Assembly (NCBI RefSeq): GCF_025562715.2
Contig: NZ_JAPFCC010000001.1
Span: 558,001-622,000 of the forward strand
Reading direction: 5' to 3'
Origin: Endozoicomonas gorgoniicola
GTDB taxonomy: Bacteria > Pseudomonadota > Gammaproteobacteria > Pseudomonadales > Endozoicomonadaceae
DNA: 64,000 nt
The notes under the pieces were generated by a model, which was given only the letters and a program-made list of their open reading frames with translations, ran no database searches and was not told the origin of the DNA. Shown piece after piece: positions 27,556-36,200 of this stretch. The position numbers and the translations under genes are program-made. Within the stretch, counting starts at the first letter, position 1; every line of letters starts with the position of its first letter.

Positions 27556-27825
27556 GAGTGTGGCATGCTTATTTGATGGTATGAATGGTTTGTATGAATA
27601 GTCAGCAGTTGGTGGAATTTATCAGAATTATCCAGTGCAACAAACCGTGTCTGTCACTCAGAATTTTTTAAAAGTATGTAGTTCTATTGACTTGGGTTCG
27701 TGCAAATACGGTGCTGTTGTTGCAGATTGTTACCTGCAAAGCTGCGACGTATGTCGTTAGTGCCATCACAACAATAATGGCAGAGACTATCTCTGCTCAC
27801 TTATCAGGCAAAGGATTAGAGCCGT

Positions 27826-28077
27826 ATGGTTTCATCGGATTTGTTACTGGAAGGTGTGAATCTCATGTTGTTTGGAATGGGGTTTGTATTCCTGTTCCTG
27901 ACGGTGCTGGTGGGGATGACATCAACCTTGTCGAAAGTGGTTACCCGCTTTTTTCCAGACCCTTTACCGGCAGCACCAGCACCAAAGGCTGCCGCACCGG
28001 CTGCGACGGCCTCTGATGATACTGAGCTGGTTGCTGTGATCACCGCTGCTATCAAAATGCATCGGGATAAACGGTGA
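27826..28077 (+). CDS. oadG: Oxaloacetate decarboxylase gamma subunit OadG
   Basis: Small membrane subunit (83 aa) that assembles the Na+-pumping decarboxylase. LLLEGVNLMLFGMGFVFLFLTVLVG is the conserved single membrane helix. A Pro/Ala-rich linker (PLPAAPAPKAAAPAA) follows, then a charged tail. The start at 27826 keeps the full family N-terminus. A second ATG at 27865 has a better GGAAGG site but would remove the LLLEGVN segment. Order oadG-oadA-oadB is the usual one. Confidence 0.9.
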   Translation: MVSSDLLLEGVNLMLFGMGFVFLFLTVLVGMTSTLSKVVTRFFPDPLPAAPAPKAAAPAATASDDTELVAVITAAIKMHRDKR

Positions 28078-28157
28078 GCTGAAAGCGCCCGGCGCGAGAG
28101 TCATAAAAATAAATTCTGTGTAATTAAAACTTGTCATTCAGGGGGAATCCTTCACCA

Positions 28158-29966
28158 ATGGCCAACGTAAAAAAACCACTGGGTATCACCGACGTTGTAT
28201 TGCGTGACGCACATCAGTCACTGTTTGCGACCCGGCTGCGTCTTGAAGATATGCTGCCAATTGCTGAAAAACTGGACGACATTGGCTTCTGGTCTCTGGA
28301 AACCTGGGGCGGTGCGACCTTTGATTCATGCATCCGTTTTCTGGGGGAAGACCCGTGGGAACGTCTGCGTGCGCTGAAGAAGGCGATGCCAAAAACCAAA
28401 CAGCAGATGCTGCTGCGTGGTCAGAACCTGTTGGGTTACCGTCACTACGCTGATGACGTGGTTGATAAGTTCGTAGAGCGTGCCTGTGTGAATGGCATGG
28501 ATGTATTCCGTGTCTTCGACGCCATGAACGATCCACGTAACCTGAAGCAGGCGATGCAGGCGGTGAAGCGTCATGGCGGTCATGCCCAGGGTACTCTGTC
28601 TTATACGACCAGCGAAGTACACACGACGGATATGTGGCTGAGCCTGGCGAAGCAGATTGAGGATATGGGGGCTGACTCCCTGTGCATCAAGGATATGTCT
28701 GGCATCATTACGCCTGCCGACGTTTTCGATCTGGTGACGCGCCTGAAGAAAGAAACTGATCTGGAGTTGCAGCTGCACTGCCACGCGACTTCCGGTCTGT
28801 CGTCTATGTCCATCCTGAAGGCGGTGGAAGCAGGTATCGACCGTGTTGATACGGCGATCTCCTCCATGTCCATGACTTACGGCCACTCTCCAACCGAGTC
28901 TATTGTTGCGGCCTTGCAGGGCACTGAACGTGATGCGGGTCTGGATCTGGGTAAGCTGGAAGAAATTGCTTCCTACTTCCGGGAAGTGCGTAAGAAATAC
29001 GCTAAATTCGAAGGCGCCCTGCGCGGTGTTGACTCCCGCATTCTGGTTGCTCAGGTGCCGGGTGGCATGCTGACTAATATGGAAAATCAGCTGCGCGAGC
29101 AGGGCGCTTCTGACAAGTTTGACGAAGTGCTGAAAGAGATTCCTCGTGTTCGTAAAGATCTGGGGATGATCGCACTGGTCACTCCAACCTCTCAGATTGT
29201 TGGTACTCAGGCAGTGCTGAACATTCTGACCGGCGAGCGTTACAAGTCTATCTCCAAGGAAACTCAGGGTATTCTGAAAGGCGAGTACGGTGCTGCACCC
29301 GCTCCATTTAATAAAGAGCTGCAAGAGCGTGTGCTGGATGGTGCAAAAGCCATCACCTGTCGTCCAGCGGATTTGCTGGAAGCAGAGATGGACAAGCTGA
29401 CCGCTGAACTGAAAGAGGTGGCTGGTGAAAAAGGTATCAAGCTGGCTTCTGATGCAGTAGACGATGTTCTGACTTATGCCCTGTTCCCACAGGTTGGCCT
29501 GAAGTTCCTGCAGAATCGTGGTAATGCGGACGCCTTTGAACCTGCTCCGGGTACTGAGAAGGTTGAAGAAAAAGCACCTGCTGCAACAGTAGCGAAGAAA
29601 GCGGCTGCTTCCGATACCGGTGTCTACAGCGTGAAGGTAAACGGCAATAGCTATGTAGTCGAAGTGAGTGAAGGTGGCGATGTTTCCAGTGTTGAGCCGG
29701 TTGCGGCAACGCCTGCTGCTGAACCTGCCGGATCGGCTGGCTCTGCTGGAGGAGGCGAGCCAATGCCTGCCCCTCTTGCGGGTAATATCTGGAAAGTTAA
29801 TGTGGCTGCCGGTGATGCGGTGAATGAAGGTGACGTACTGTTGATTCTGGAAGCCATGAAGATGGAAACCGAAGTGCGGGCTCCGCGCAGTGGTAAGGTC
29901 ACTTCCGTGGGTGTTCGTGAAGGCGACAGTGTTGTCGTCGGCGACACTTTGCTGGCCATTGCCTGA
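28158..29966 (+). CDS. oadA: Oxaloacetate decarboxylase alpha subunit OadA (biotin protein)
   Basis: Carboxyltransferase subunit (602 aa) moving CO2 from oxaloacetate to biotin. The N-terminal domain has ITDVVLRDAHQSLFATRLRLEDML, WGGATFDSC, LLRGQNLLGYRHY and LQLHCHATSGLSSM (metal-binding His pair). A Pro/Ala/Gly-rich linker leads to the biotinyl domain with EAMKMETEV at the C-terminus, where Lys is the biotin site. The ATG at 28158 has GGGGGAA upstream; an in-frame TTG at 28131 lies before this site. The family also contains pyruvate carboxylase B subunits, but flanking oadG and oadB settle the role. Confidence 0.95.
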   Translation: MANVKKPLGITDVVLRDAHQSLFATRLRLEDMLPIAEKLDDIGFWSLETWGGATFDSCIRFLGEDPWERLRALKKAMPKTKQQMLLRGQNLLGYRHYADDVVDKFVERACVNGMDVFRVFDAMNDPRNLKQAMQAVKRHGGHAQGTLSYTTSEVHTTDMWLSLAKQIEDMGADSLCIKDMSGIITPADVFDLVTRLKKETDLELQLHCHATSGLSSMSILKAVEAGIDRVDTAISSMSMTYGHSPTESIVAALQGTERDAGLDLGKLEEIASYFREVRKKYAKFEGALRGVDSRILVAQVPGGMLTNMENQLREQGASDKFDEVLKEIPRVRKDLGMIALVTPTSQIVGTQAVLNILTGERYKSISKETQGILKGEYGAAPAPFNKELQERVLDGAKAITCRPADLLEAEMDKLTAELKEVAGEKGIKLASDAVDDVLTYALFPQVGLKFLQNRGNADAFEPAPGTEKVEEKAPAATVAKKAAASDTGVYSVKVNGNSYVVEVSEGGDVSSVEPVAATPAAEPAGSAGSAGGGEPMPAPLAGNIWKVNVAAGDAVNEGDVLLILEAMKMETEVRAPRSGKVTSVGVREGDSVVVGDTLLAIA

Positions 29967-29986
29967 CTCAGGGGGCGAGAGCAATA

Positions 29987-31297
29987 ATGGATAAGATGCT
30001 TAACCTCTGGTACGGCTCCGGTCTGTACAATATGAGCCCTGGTCAGTTCGTTATGATTGTTGTAGGTTTTGTCCTGCTGTATCTGGCGATTCGCAAGCAG
30101 TTCGAGCCTCTGTTGCTGGTGCCGATTGGCTTTGGTGGCATTATGGCCAATATTCCTGCGGCTGGTCTGGCACTTCCTGCCATAGAACAGGCTCTGTCTA
30201 TCGCTCATCCTCAGGTGGTTGCTGCTGTTGCAGCCGTCCTTGGGGTTGAAGTGACAGGCGTGAGCCCTTATGAGTTGGTGAGTCTTTATAACGATGCGGG
30301 TGTGGCTGTGCAGCAGGCTGTCAATGCTGTGGTGGCTGACTTTGGTTACTCTAACGGTGTCTTGTATACCTTCTATGAAGTAGCGATTGCATCAGGTGTT
30401 GCGCCGCTGGTGATTTTTATGGGTGTCGGTGCCATGACCGACTTTGGTCCACTGCTGGCTAACCCGAAAACGCTGTTTCTGGGTGCTGCTGCGCAGTTTG
30501 GTATTTTTGCCACTGTGCTGGGCGCTGTGGGTTTGAGTGCTATGGGGCTGATGGACTTCAGTCTGGCGGATGCAGCGGCGATTGGTATTATCGGTGGTGC
30601 CGATGGCCCGACGGCGATCTATGTGTCCAGTGTGCTGGCTCCGGAGCTGTTGGGTGCGATTGCTGTAGCCGCGTACTCTTACATGGCCCTGGTGCCTCTG
30701 ATTCAGCCGCCGATTATGAAGGCGCTGACCACTGAGGAAGAACGCAGGATTGTTATGGTGCAGCTGCGTTCTGTCAGTAAGACCGAGCGTATTGTGTTCC
30801 CGCTGTTGTTGCTGGTGCTGGTGGCTTTGATGCTGCCCGATGCGGCACCGCTTCTGGGTATGTTCTGCTTCGGTAATCTGATGAAAGAGTGTGGTGTGGT
30901 GGAGCGTCTGTCTGACACCGTTCAGAATGCGCTGATCAACATTGTCACTATTTTCCTGGGGCTTGCGGTGGGTTCCAAGCTGGTGGCCGATAAGTTCCTG
31001 CAACCTGAAACCCTGGGTATTCTGTCTCTGGGTATTGTTGCCTTCTGTATCGGTACAGCGTCTGGCCTGCTGATGGCGAAACTGATGAACAAGCTCAGCA
31101 AACACAAAGTGAACCCTCTGATTGGCTCTGCCGGTGTGTCTGCTGTGCCTATGGCGGCGCGGGTTTCCAACAAGCTGGGCCTGGAAGCGAATCCGCAGAA
31201 TTTCCTGCTGATGCACGCTATGGGGCCCAACGTTGCAGGGGTTATCGGCTCTGCGGTAGCGGCTGGTGTGATGATTAAGTACCTGTCCGGTATGTGA
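29987..31297 (+). CDS. oadB: Oxaloacetate decarboxylase beta subunit OadB (Na+ pump)
   Basis: Integral membrane subunit (436 aa) that decarboxylates carboxybiotin and exports Na+. About nine helices are visible, with the conserved segments PIGFGGIMANIP, GVGAMTDFGPLLANPKTLFLGAAAQFGIFA, the key GIIGGADGPTAIYVSS (Na+-site aspartate) and NPLIGSAGVSAVPMAARV...MHAMGPNVAGVIGSAVAAG. Together with OadA and OadG it would generate a sodium gradient, fitting a marine organism under low oxygen. A strong terminator follows. Confidence 0.95.
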   Translation: MDKMLNLWYGSGLYNMSPGQFVMIVVGFVLLYLAIRKQFEPLLLVPIGFGGIMANIPAAGLALPAIEQALSIAHPQVVAAVAAVLGVEVTGVSPYELVSLYNDAGVAVQQAVNAVVADFGYSNGVLYTFYEVAIASGVAPLVIFMGVGAMTDFGPLLANPKTLFLGAAAQFGIFATVLGAVGLSAMGLMDFSLADAAAIGIIGGADGPTAIYVSSVLAPELLGAIAVAAYSYMALVPLIQPPIMKALTTEEERRIVMVQLRSVSKTERIVFPLLLLVLVALMLPDAAPLLGMFCFGNLMKECGVVERLSDTVQNALINIVTIFLGLAVGSKLVADKFLQPETLGILSLGIVAFCIGTASGLLMAKLMNKLSKHKVNPLIGSAGVSAVPMAARVSNKLGLEANPQNFLLMHAMGPNVAGVIGSAVAAGVMIKYLSGM

Positions 31298-31322
31298 TAG
31301 TTCACCGCTGACGATTGACAGT

Positions 31323-31361
31323 AAAAAAATCCGGCATTCATTGTGATGCCGGATTTTTTTT
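31323..31361 (+). terminator. Intrinsic terminator after oadB
   Basis: Stem AATCCGGCAT/ATGCCGGATT with an A-run before and a T-run after. It can act in both directions, ending oadB and the convergent lipase-like gene. Confidence 0.93.
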
Positions 31362-31702
31362 ACGCCTGACAGACATTATGAGAAATGAAAACTGACGGAT
31401 GATATAAACTGATCGTGAATTTTAACCGGGTTACTCATTCCCGGAAGATGATCTATTTTCGACACTTGTCCAACATGCTGAAGTTTAGGTACGACCTTGC
31501 CTACAGAAGAAACCGGATCGCCGGCGATAAGTATATGGTTAATTTCGGAAATCGCATTAGCAACGCTCAGTTCGTCACGGTTATCATTAATCGCATTTAC
31601 CGCAGCTTTGCCAAGTTCGGCCGAACAATACCCGGTTGCCGCAATTTTGCAATCGCTGGTACTCAGGCTGGCCGCAGCATAAGTTGCCATACCGCCACCT
31701 AG

Positions 31703-33411
31703 GAGCCTGACCGAGAATAGGATTTATCTGATATAATAGCGTTCAAAACGCAGCCCTGATGAAGCCTGATGTCGCCACCACCAAAATTCAAGGATAGCCC
31801 TGTTGAGTTCGACCAGCACCTGCTGTTTCCAACCAACATCTTTGATCTTCTTCCCAAAGATCATGACTGCTACATCTATGAGACCATCTTCCAGAACATT
31901 GATACCTCGGAAGTTGAAAAGCAGTACCATCACCTTGGACAGCATGCCTACCCACCCAAGCTGATCGTAGGTATCCTGATCTACGCCTACAGTCATGGTG
32001 TATTCAGCTCCCGTGAAATAGAAAAACGGTGTCGGCAGGACTTGGCATTCATGTACATCTCTCAGATGAATTGCCCAAACTTTCGGGTCCTGGGGGACTT
32101 CCGCAAAAACAACCTGTCGTTTTTTCATGACTGTTTCAAACAGTCCGTCAAGCTGGCGATGGAGCTGAAACTGGCATCGCTTGGGCATATCAGCCTGGAT
32201 GGTTCGAAATTCAAAGCCAACAGTTCAAAGCATAAGGCCATGAGCTACGGCCGGCTTAAAGCCAAAGAGGCAGAACTCAGCGCTGAGGTTGATGAACTGA
32301 TCAAAAAAGCCAGCCAGTGCGATCAGGAAGAAGACGACGCCTACAAAGAAACCAATGGCTACAGTATTCCTGAAGACCTCCTGTTTAAAGAAGAACGGCT
32401 GAAGAAAATTAAGGCTGCTAAAAAAGCACTGGAAGAGCGTGAGAAAGCCCTCAATCCGGACGAGCCAATAGACGACAAGAAACAGATTAGCTTTGCAGAC
32501 CATGATGCCCGGATGATGAGCAAGAAGGGGTACTGCGAATACAGCTACAATGCTCAAATTAATGTAGATGCGGATCACCAGATCATTGTCGGCCAACACA
32601 TCAGTCAACGCGCCAACGACGTACAGGAAGTAGAGCCTGCTCTTCAGGCTTTGTCAGAATCTACCGATGGCGCGGCTGTGGATAAATGGAGTATGGACAA
32701 CGGCTATTTTTCAGGGCCAAATCTGCACACCTTGGATAAACATGGAATAGACGGTTATATCGCTACTGACAAGGAAGAAAAACCGGCTGTTACGGACCTT
32801 GAAAATACTGATCGAAAATTTGTCAAAGCGGATTTTACATACAATATTGAAGCTGACGTCTTCATCTGTCCGGCTGGGGAAAAATTGGTTACCAATCCAG
32901 CCAGTAAAGCTAAGAGGAAAGGCTACCGGGCAAACAAGGAAGTATGCCGAGAGTGCGCTTACCGCTCCAGATGCAGTGGCTCCAAGAAAAGTGCAGGCAA
33001 GGTAATTCGCACAGACAAGTTTGAAACTGCACGACAAGCCATGAATAAAAAAATGGAAACAAGCGAAGCGAAAGCGGTATACGAACGTCGCAAAGTAATA
33101 GCGGAACCGCCGTTTGGTCAGATAAAAAACTCTGGATTCAGGAGTTTCAGTCTGCGCGGGAAAGAGAAAGTGGAAGCAGAGTTTTCACTGGTATGCACAG
33201 TGCATAATTTCAAAAAAATTGTGAAGAAAGCTTTAACGGGGTCACTCCGTCTTGAGGATTTAAAAAAGGTTGAAAAAGCGGCATAAAGGTAAAGAAAAGC
33301 TGTAAATTGGCAAAAATGAGCAAATCAACCTCAAAAAGTGGTTGTTTTTTGCTCATTTTGAATTTTGCGAAACCTTTAGGAGGACTGCCTAAGCTATTCT
33401 CGGTCAGGCTC
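31703..33411 (+). mobile_element. IS1182-family insertion sequence, complete
   Basis: 1709-bp element with terminal inverted repeats GAGCCTGACCGAGAATAG on the left and its complement on the right. It is flanked on both sides by CTAG (31699-31702 and 33412-33415), a 4-bp target duplication of the palindromic kind used by this family. It holds one intact transposase gene. Clean ends and matching duplications indicate a recent insertion. Confidence 0.93.
31769..33286 (+). CDS. IS1182-family DDE transposase
   Basis: 505-aa transposase. The N-terminal part carries the helix-rich DUF772-like region (YPPKLIVGILIYAYSHGVFSSREIEKRCRQDLAFMYIS). The DDE core follows, with HISLDGSKFKANSS (first Asp), WSMDNGYFSG (second Asp) and a late ERRKVIAEPPFGQIKNSGFRSFSLRG containing the Glu. 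A Cys-rich segment (CPAGE...CRECAYRSRCSG) before the Glu is typical of the IS1182 group. The frame is complete, so the element may be active. Confidence 0.93.
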   Translation: MSPPPKFKDSPVEFDQHLLFPTNIFDLLPKDHDCYIYETIFQNIDTSEVEKQYHHLGQHAYPPKLIVGILIYAYSHGVFSSREIEKRCRQDLAFMYISQMNCPNFRVLGDFRKNNLSFFHDCFKQSVKLAMELKLASLGHISLDGSKFKANSSKHKAMSYGRLKAKEAELSAEVDELIKKASQCDQEEDDAYKETNGYSIPEDLLFKEERLKKIKAAKKALEEREKALNPDEPIDDKKQISFADHDARMMSKKGYCEYSYNAQINVDADHQIIVGQHISQRANDVQEVEPALQALSESTDGAAVDKWSMDNGYFSGPNLHTLDKHGIDGYIATDKEEKPAVTDLENTDRKFVKADFTYNIEADVFICPAGEKLVTNPASKAKRKGYRANKEVCRECAYRSRCSGSKKSAGKVIRTDKFETARQAMNKKMETSEAKAVYERRKVIAEPPFGQIKNSGFRSFSLRGKEKVEAEFSLVCTVHNFKKIVKKALTGSLRLEDLKKVEKAA

Positions 33412-33955
33412 CTAGTGAGTGACCATAAACAGCAACGTTAAAGCCGGCGTGTTTGATCAATGCTGCGAGCAGAAGCTGTGCTTCAACGTAACATTGTGGC
33501 AATCCTCCTAAGCCATTTTTTAAGTTTGCTGCCCACTGAGACAAGGTTTGGCTAAGGTTAGCCTTACTCCTTTGGGTCAGGTTGCCAGCCGTTGCCCCCG
33601 ATGTTGTGCCACCAAAAACGAGATTGTAAGTACCTTTCCCCAGTATGACATAGGCCACCAATCCGGATTTAGAGGTTATGATATTGAGGGGCTTGCTCGT
33701 ACTGGTGCTCGCGCCTGCACTGGAGCTGGCATCTGCGTAGGCACTGGTATTCACAAGTGTTAAGTCTTGACCGCCAGGCAGTTGTTGTGCAGATTTCGTG
33801 ATTTTGAATGCTATAGCTGGCTCTACCAGGTACCCCGGTGGTAATTTGCTTTCATCCTGATGGTAGGGAAAGCTTGCCATTTGTGCATTGGCCAGCGCAG
33901 GGTCAATGGTTGCACGACGCCTGACGGCAGCTCTTGAAAAACCAGATCTACGCAT

Positions 33956-34364
33956 ACCCTCTCTCTTCTACAGGGGTGTCTGGCAAATGCTTTTTCGTCT
34001 TATTAATCGTCCAGACATGAATACTTTCGAGACAGTGGAAAATCAACTGTCCGTTAGCGTCTGTGCCGGTTTCTTCTTTACCCGGGAATGTTCGGCTTTA
34101 CCTTTTCAGTTCAAAGTTGGGTTGATGTTAGCAGCATAGACCATCAGGCAGAGTGTCATCACTCTTCATCGGCAGGATTTACGTATGTTCTGGTTTATAG
34201 TCTTGCTTCAGCTTTCAGACGAAGTTGTGTAACGGCTGTGCAGTAACCCGCCACAGGATAATAGAAAATTCAATTTATATTGATTTGATGCAGTTCTGTT
34301 GATTGACAGTACGAGTTCTTAACCGTACAACATAACTTTTTTCAACGAGTATTCAGGTTGGTTG
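33956..34364. other. Intergenic region between lipase-like gene and mgsA
   Basis: This 409-bp stretch holds the divergent leaders of the lipase-like gene and mgsA. An 83-codon frame within it has no ribosome site or recognisable product. AGAGAGAGGG on the minus strand just before 33955 is a plausible ribosome site for the lipase-like gene. Confidence 0.4.
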
Positions 34365-34823
34365 ATGGAATATAAAAGTCATACGGTCCCCGTGAAAAAA
34401 AGCATTGCGCTGGTGGCACACGATAATAAAAAAGATGAGCTGGTGGGCTGGGCAATGCGTCACAGAGACGAGCTGGTTAATCATGAGCTATATGCGACAG
34501 GCACAACAGGGGGGTTGCTTGAGCGCCATCTTGAGCTTCCGATTCATAAGTTTATCAGTGGTCCGCTGGGTGGGGATCAGCAGATCGGTGCGCTGATTTC
34601 TGATAGTAAGCTGGACTTGCTGGTGTTTTTCTGGGACCCGTTTGAGTCGCAGCCACACGATCCGGATGTCAAGGCTCTGCTGAGGATTGCAGCGGTATGG
34701 AATATTCCGGTGGCCTGTAACGAGAGTTCGGCAGACTTTGTCTTCTCATCCCCTATGATGAAGACGGGTCACGAGAGGAGAATACCTGACTATGACAACT
34801 ACCTTCGTTCCAGGTCGTTCTGA
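34365..34823 (+). CDS. mgsA: Methylglyoxal synthase MgsA
   Basis: Converts dihydroxyacetone phosphate to methylglyoxal, a bypass used when phosphate is short or sugar-phosphate builds up. The 152-aa protein matches family length exactly. Motifs: IALVAHDNKKDEL (phosphate/catalytic Asp region), YATGTTGGLL, SGPLGGDQQIGA and LDLLVFFWDPFE, then VACNESSADFVFSSP. Start is ATG 34365, preceded by a TTG codon that I do not use. It stands alone, with a hairpin after the stop. Confidence 0.95.
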   Translation: MEYKSHTVPVKKSIALVAHDNKKDELVGWAMRHRDELVNHELYATGTTGGLLERHLELPIHKFISGPLGGDQQIGALISDSKLDLLVFFWDPFESQPHDPDVKALLRIAAVWNIPVACNESSADFVFSSPMMKTGHERRIPDYDNYLRSRSF

Positions 34824-34833
34824 CTGAACACTT

Positions 34834-34863
34834 ACATGCCCACTTGTTTTTAAGTGGGCATGT
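34834..34863 (+). terminator. Hairpin after mgsA
   Basis: Perfect 12-bp stem ACATGCCCACTT/AAGTGGGCATGT with a short T-rich loop. No T-run follows, so it may be a weak terminator or an mRNA-end stabiliser. Confidence 0.6.
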
Positions 34864-34988
34864 ATAAGCCATAGCAAGCTATTCAGGCGACAACCTGAGA
34901 AACGAGCTGATAGATTATCCAACCAGTGTTGAATGATCTGGAAAGAATTCTGATTCAGCTTTAGAGCTGAAATGCGAGATGTCAGTCT

Positions 34989-35456
34989 TCAGACGTCTGT
35001 TATGCTATCGTTCTGTCCAACAAAGTGACGGCGCTTTTTATAGGTCACTTTGGGTGTTCGGGCTGGTTTGTCTTCTGATGGATTCTGGAGCGTTGCGTTA
35101 TTCGTAAAAATCGATTTGCCTGACCGGTTATAGTTTCTGTTTCTCACCCTGTCGGATCGGGGTTTCATGCTGGTTTCGGAATGAATTCCGGTGTTAGCTG
35201 AAGTGATGTCAAACGAGTCATTAAATCTGGGGTTATCGAATTTGTGATCAATCGTATGAATTGAATCACCGGCTTCCAGAGAGCCACCTTCTTCATCGTT
35301 GTTTATTTCCTGCGTATCCTGTTCCTCCTGCATATTCAGCCGCATTCGGTATGGGTGACCGTATCCGCGTCTGCGTCTTGGTTTGTGTGATTTCGGTTCT
35401 GGCGGTTTAAGGCCAGTAAATTGCTCGTAGACAGTGGCATAAATGTATTTGCTCAT
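34989..35456 (-). CDS. Hypothetical charged, probably disordered protein
   Basis: I do not recognise this 155-aa protein. It has a strong ribosome site (CTGGAGG, 6 bases before ATG), which supports it as a real gene. The N-terminus MSKYIYATVYEQFTGLKPPEPK is followed by a basic stretch (KPRRRRGYGHPYRMR), an acidic middle (EEQDTQEINNDEEGG) and a basic tail (YKKRRHF). There is no signal peptide or hydrophobic segment and very little predicted order. It lies between mgsA and an AT-rich gap, with no functional partner. A nucleic-acid-binding or secreted-effector role is possible but only a guess. Confidence 0.6.
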   Translation of the reverse strand: MSKYIYATVYEQFTGLKPPEPKSHKPRRRRGYGHPYRMRLNMQEEQDTQEINNDEEGGSLEAGDSIHTIDHKFDNPRFNDSFDITSANTGIHSETSMKPRSDRVRNRNYNRSGKSIFTNNATLQNPSEDKPARTPKVTYKKRRHFVGQNDSITDV

Positions 35457-36200
35457 TATTGCCTCCAGTTAAGATTCATCCCAGATTATTAAGTTAATGT
35501 CTTTATTTGTTGTACGATGGTATTAAATACCCAAAAGAGCATGTATAGGTAGCAATACCTAAATAAAATCAACATTACCTAGGCAGAAAATTTCATGGTT
35601 GAATTTTGATTCAATCGAATCATAGCAGGTCGATTATTTCTGACGTTATTTGTTTCATAATATTTTTGAATGTAAGAGGGTTGTTAATAACCAATCCGTT
35701 AATTTATTTTTTTGTATGTGCAAAATAAAAACAGTGCAAGTAGCTGCTGAGTGTATTTGATTATATTGATTACGCTTTTAGAAAAATTCAGCAATTAACT
35801 GCATGAGTGGTGAGAGTAGGGTGAATGTGTTAGCCGAAGACTGGCACGTGCGTAGGTATTAGCCCCGATAGTGGAAAAGCCCTACATAAGGTATGTTTGC
35901 AGGAGCAATTTTAAGCGGCTGCAGAGAGCGGGATTAACCAGAAGAAACTGTTCATGCAGGACTTCTATTATCAGCTATAACTATTGTCAGCAAGTTTGGT
36001 AGAGAGTGTTTTGAAAACCTTCTGTATGGCACTTTATGTTGAGTAATTTACTATACAGGCAGATGTCGAGTTTTGATCTAGCTCAACTCTCGCTCTAATG
36101 ATGGTTCAACCTTATTCGACCATAGTCTTCGCAACAGACGATTTTTATCAGATATCTCCGCAGCACTTTGACTGACTCCAAAACACGAGGAGCTTGCTAA
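35457..36200. other. Long AT-rich intergenic region upstream of pflB
   Basis: About 740 bp with no supported gene. The first half is strongly AT-rich, with a GATTC/GAATC dyad near 35609. The end carries a probable FNR site (36073-36086) and the pflB ribosome site ACGAGGAG. The usual focA formate-channel gene is not here. The length suggests several promoters or a decayed gene, but I cannot identify remnants. Confidence 0.5.
36073..36086 (+). promoter_or_regulatory. Probable FNR/ANR binding site upstream of pflB
   Basis: TTGATCTAGCTCAA matches the FNR consensus TTGATnnnnATCAA with one mismatch, 115 bp before the pflB start. Activation of pflB by FNR under oxygen limitation is well known in enteric bacteria. 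Binding here is inferred from the match. Confidence 0.7.

Larger units (their letters stand above)
31376..33955 (-). pseudogene. Class-3-lipase-like gene interrupted by an IS1182-type element
   Basis: Two pieces on the minus strand (33955-33416 and 31698-31376) join in frame across one copy of CTAG to give one ~288-aa protein. The joint falls inside the nucleophile elbow, restoring VYGHSLGGGMATYAAA. Downstream AGDPVSSVGKV gives a candidate acid residue, and KIHDQF near the end a candidate histidine. That is the Ser-Asp-His order of class 3 lipases. There is no signal peptide; the N-terminus is basic (MRRSGFSRAAVRRR), followed by a Ser/Ala/Thr-rich stretch. As it stands the upstream piece ends a few codons into the IS. 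The function was probably ester hydrolysis; substrate and any export as an effector are unknown. Confidence 0.85.

Noticed and set aside
28326..29984. 552-codon minus-strand frame over oadA
   Set aside because: Antisense shadow of oadA; OadA motifs are unambiguous on the plus strand, and the frame has no protein-like features.
33888..34139. 83-codon frame upstream of mgsA
   Set aside because: Overlaps the start of the lipase-like gene on the other strand and lacks a ribosome site.
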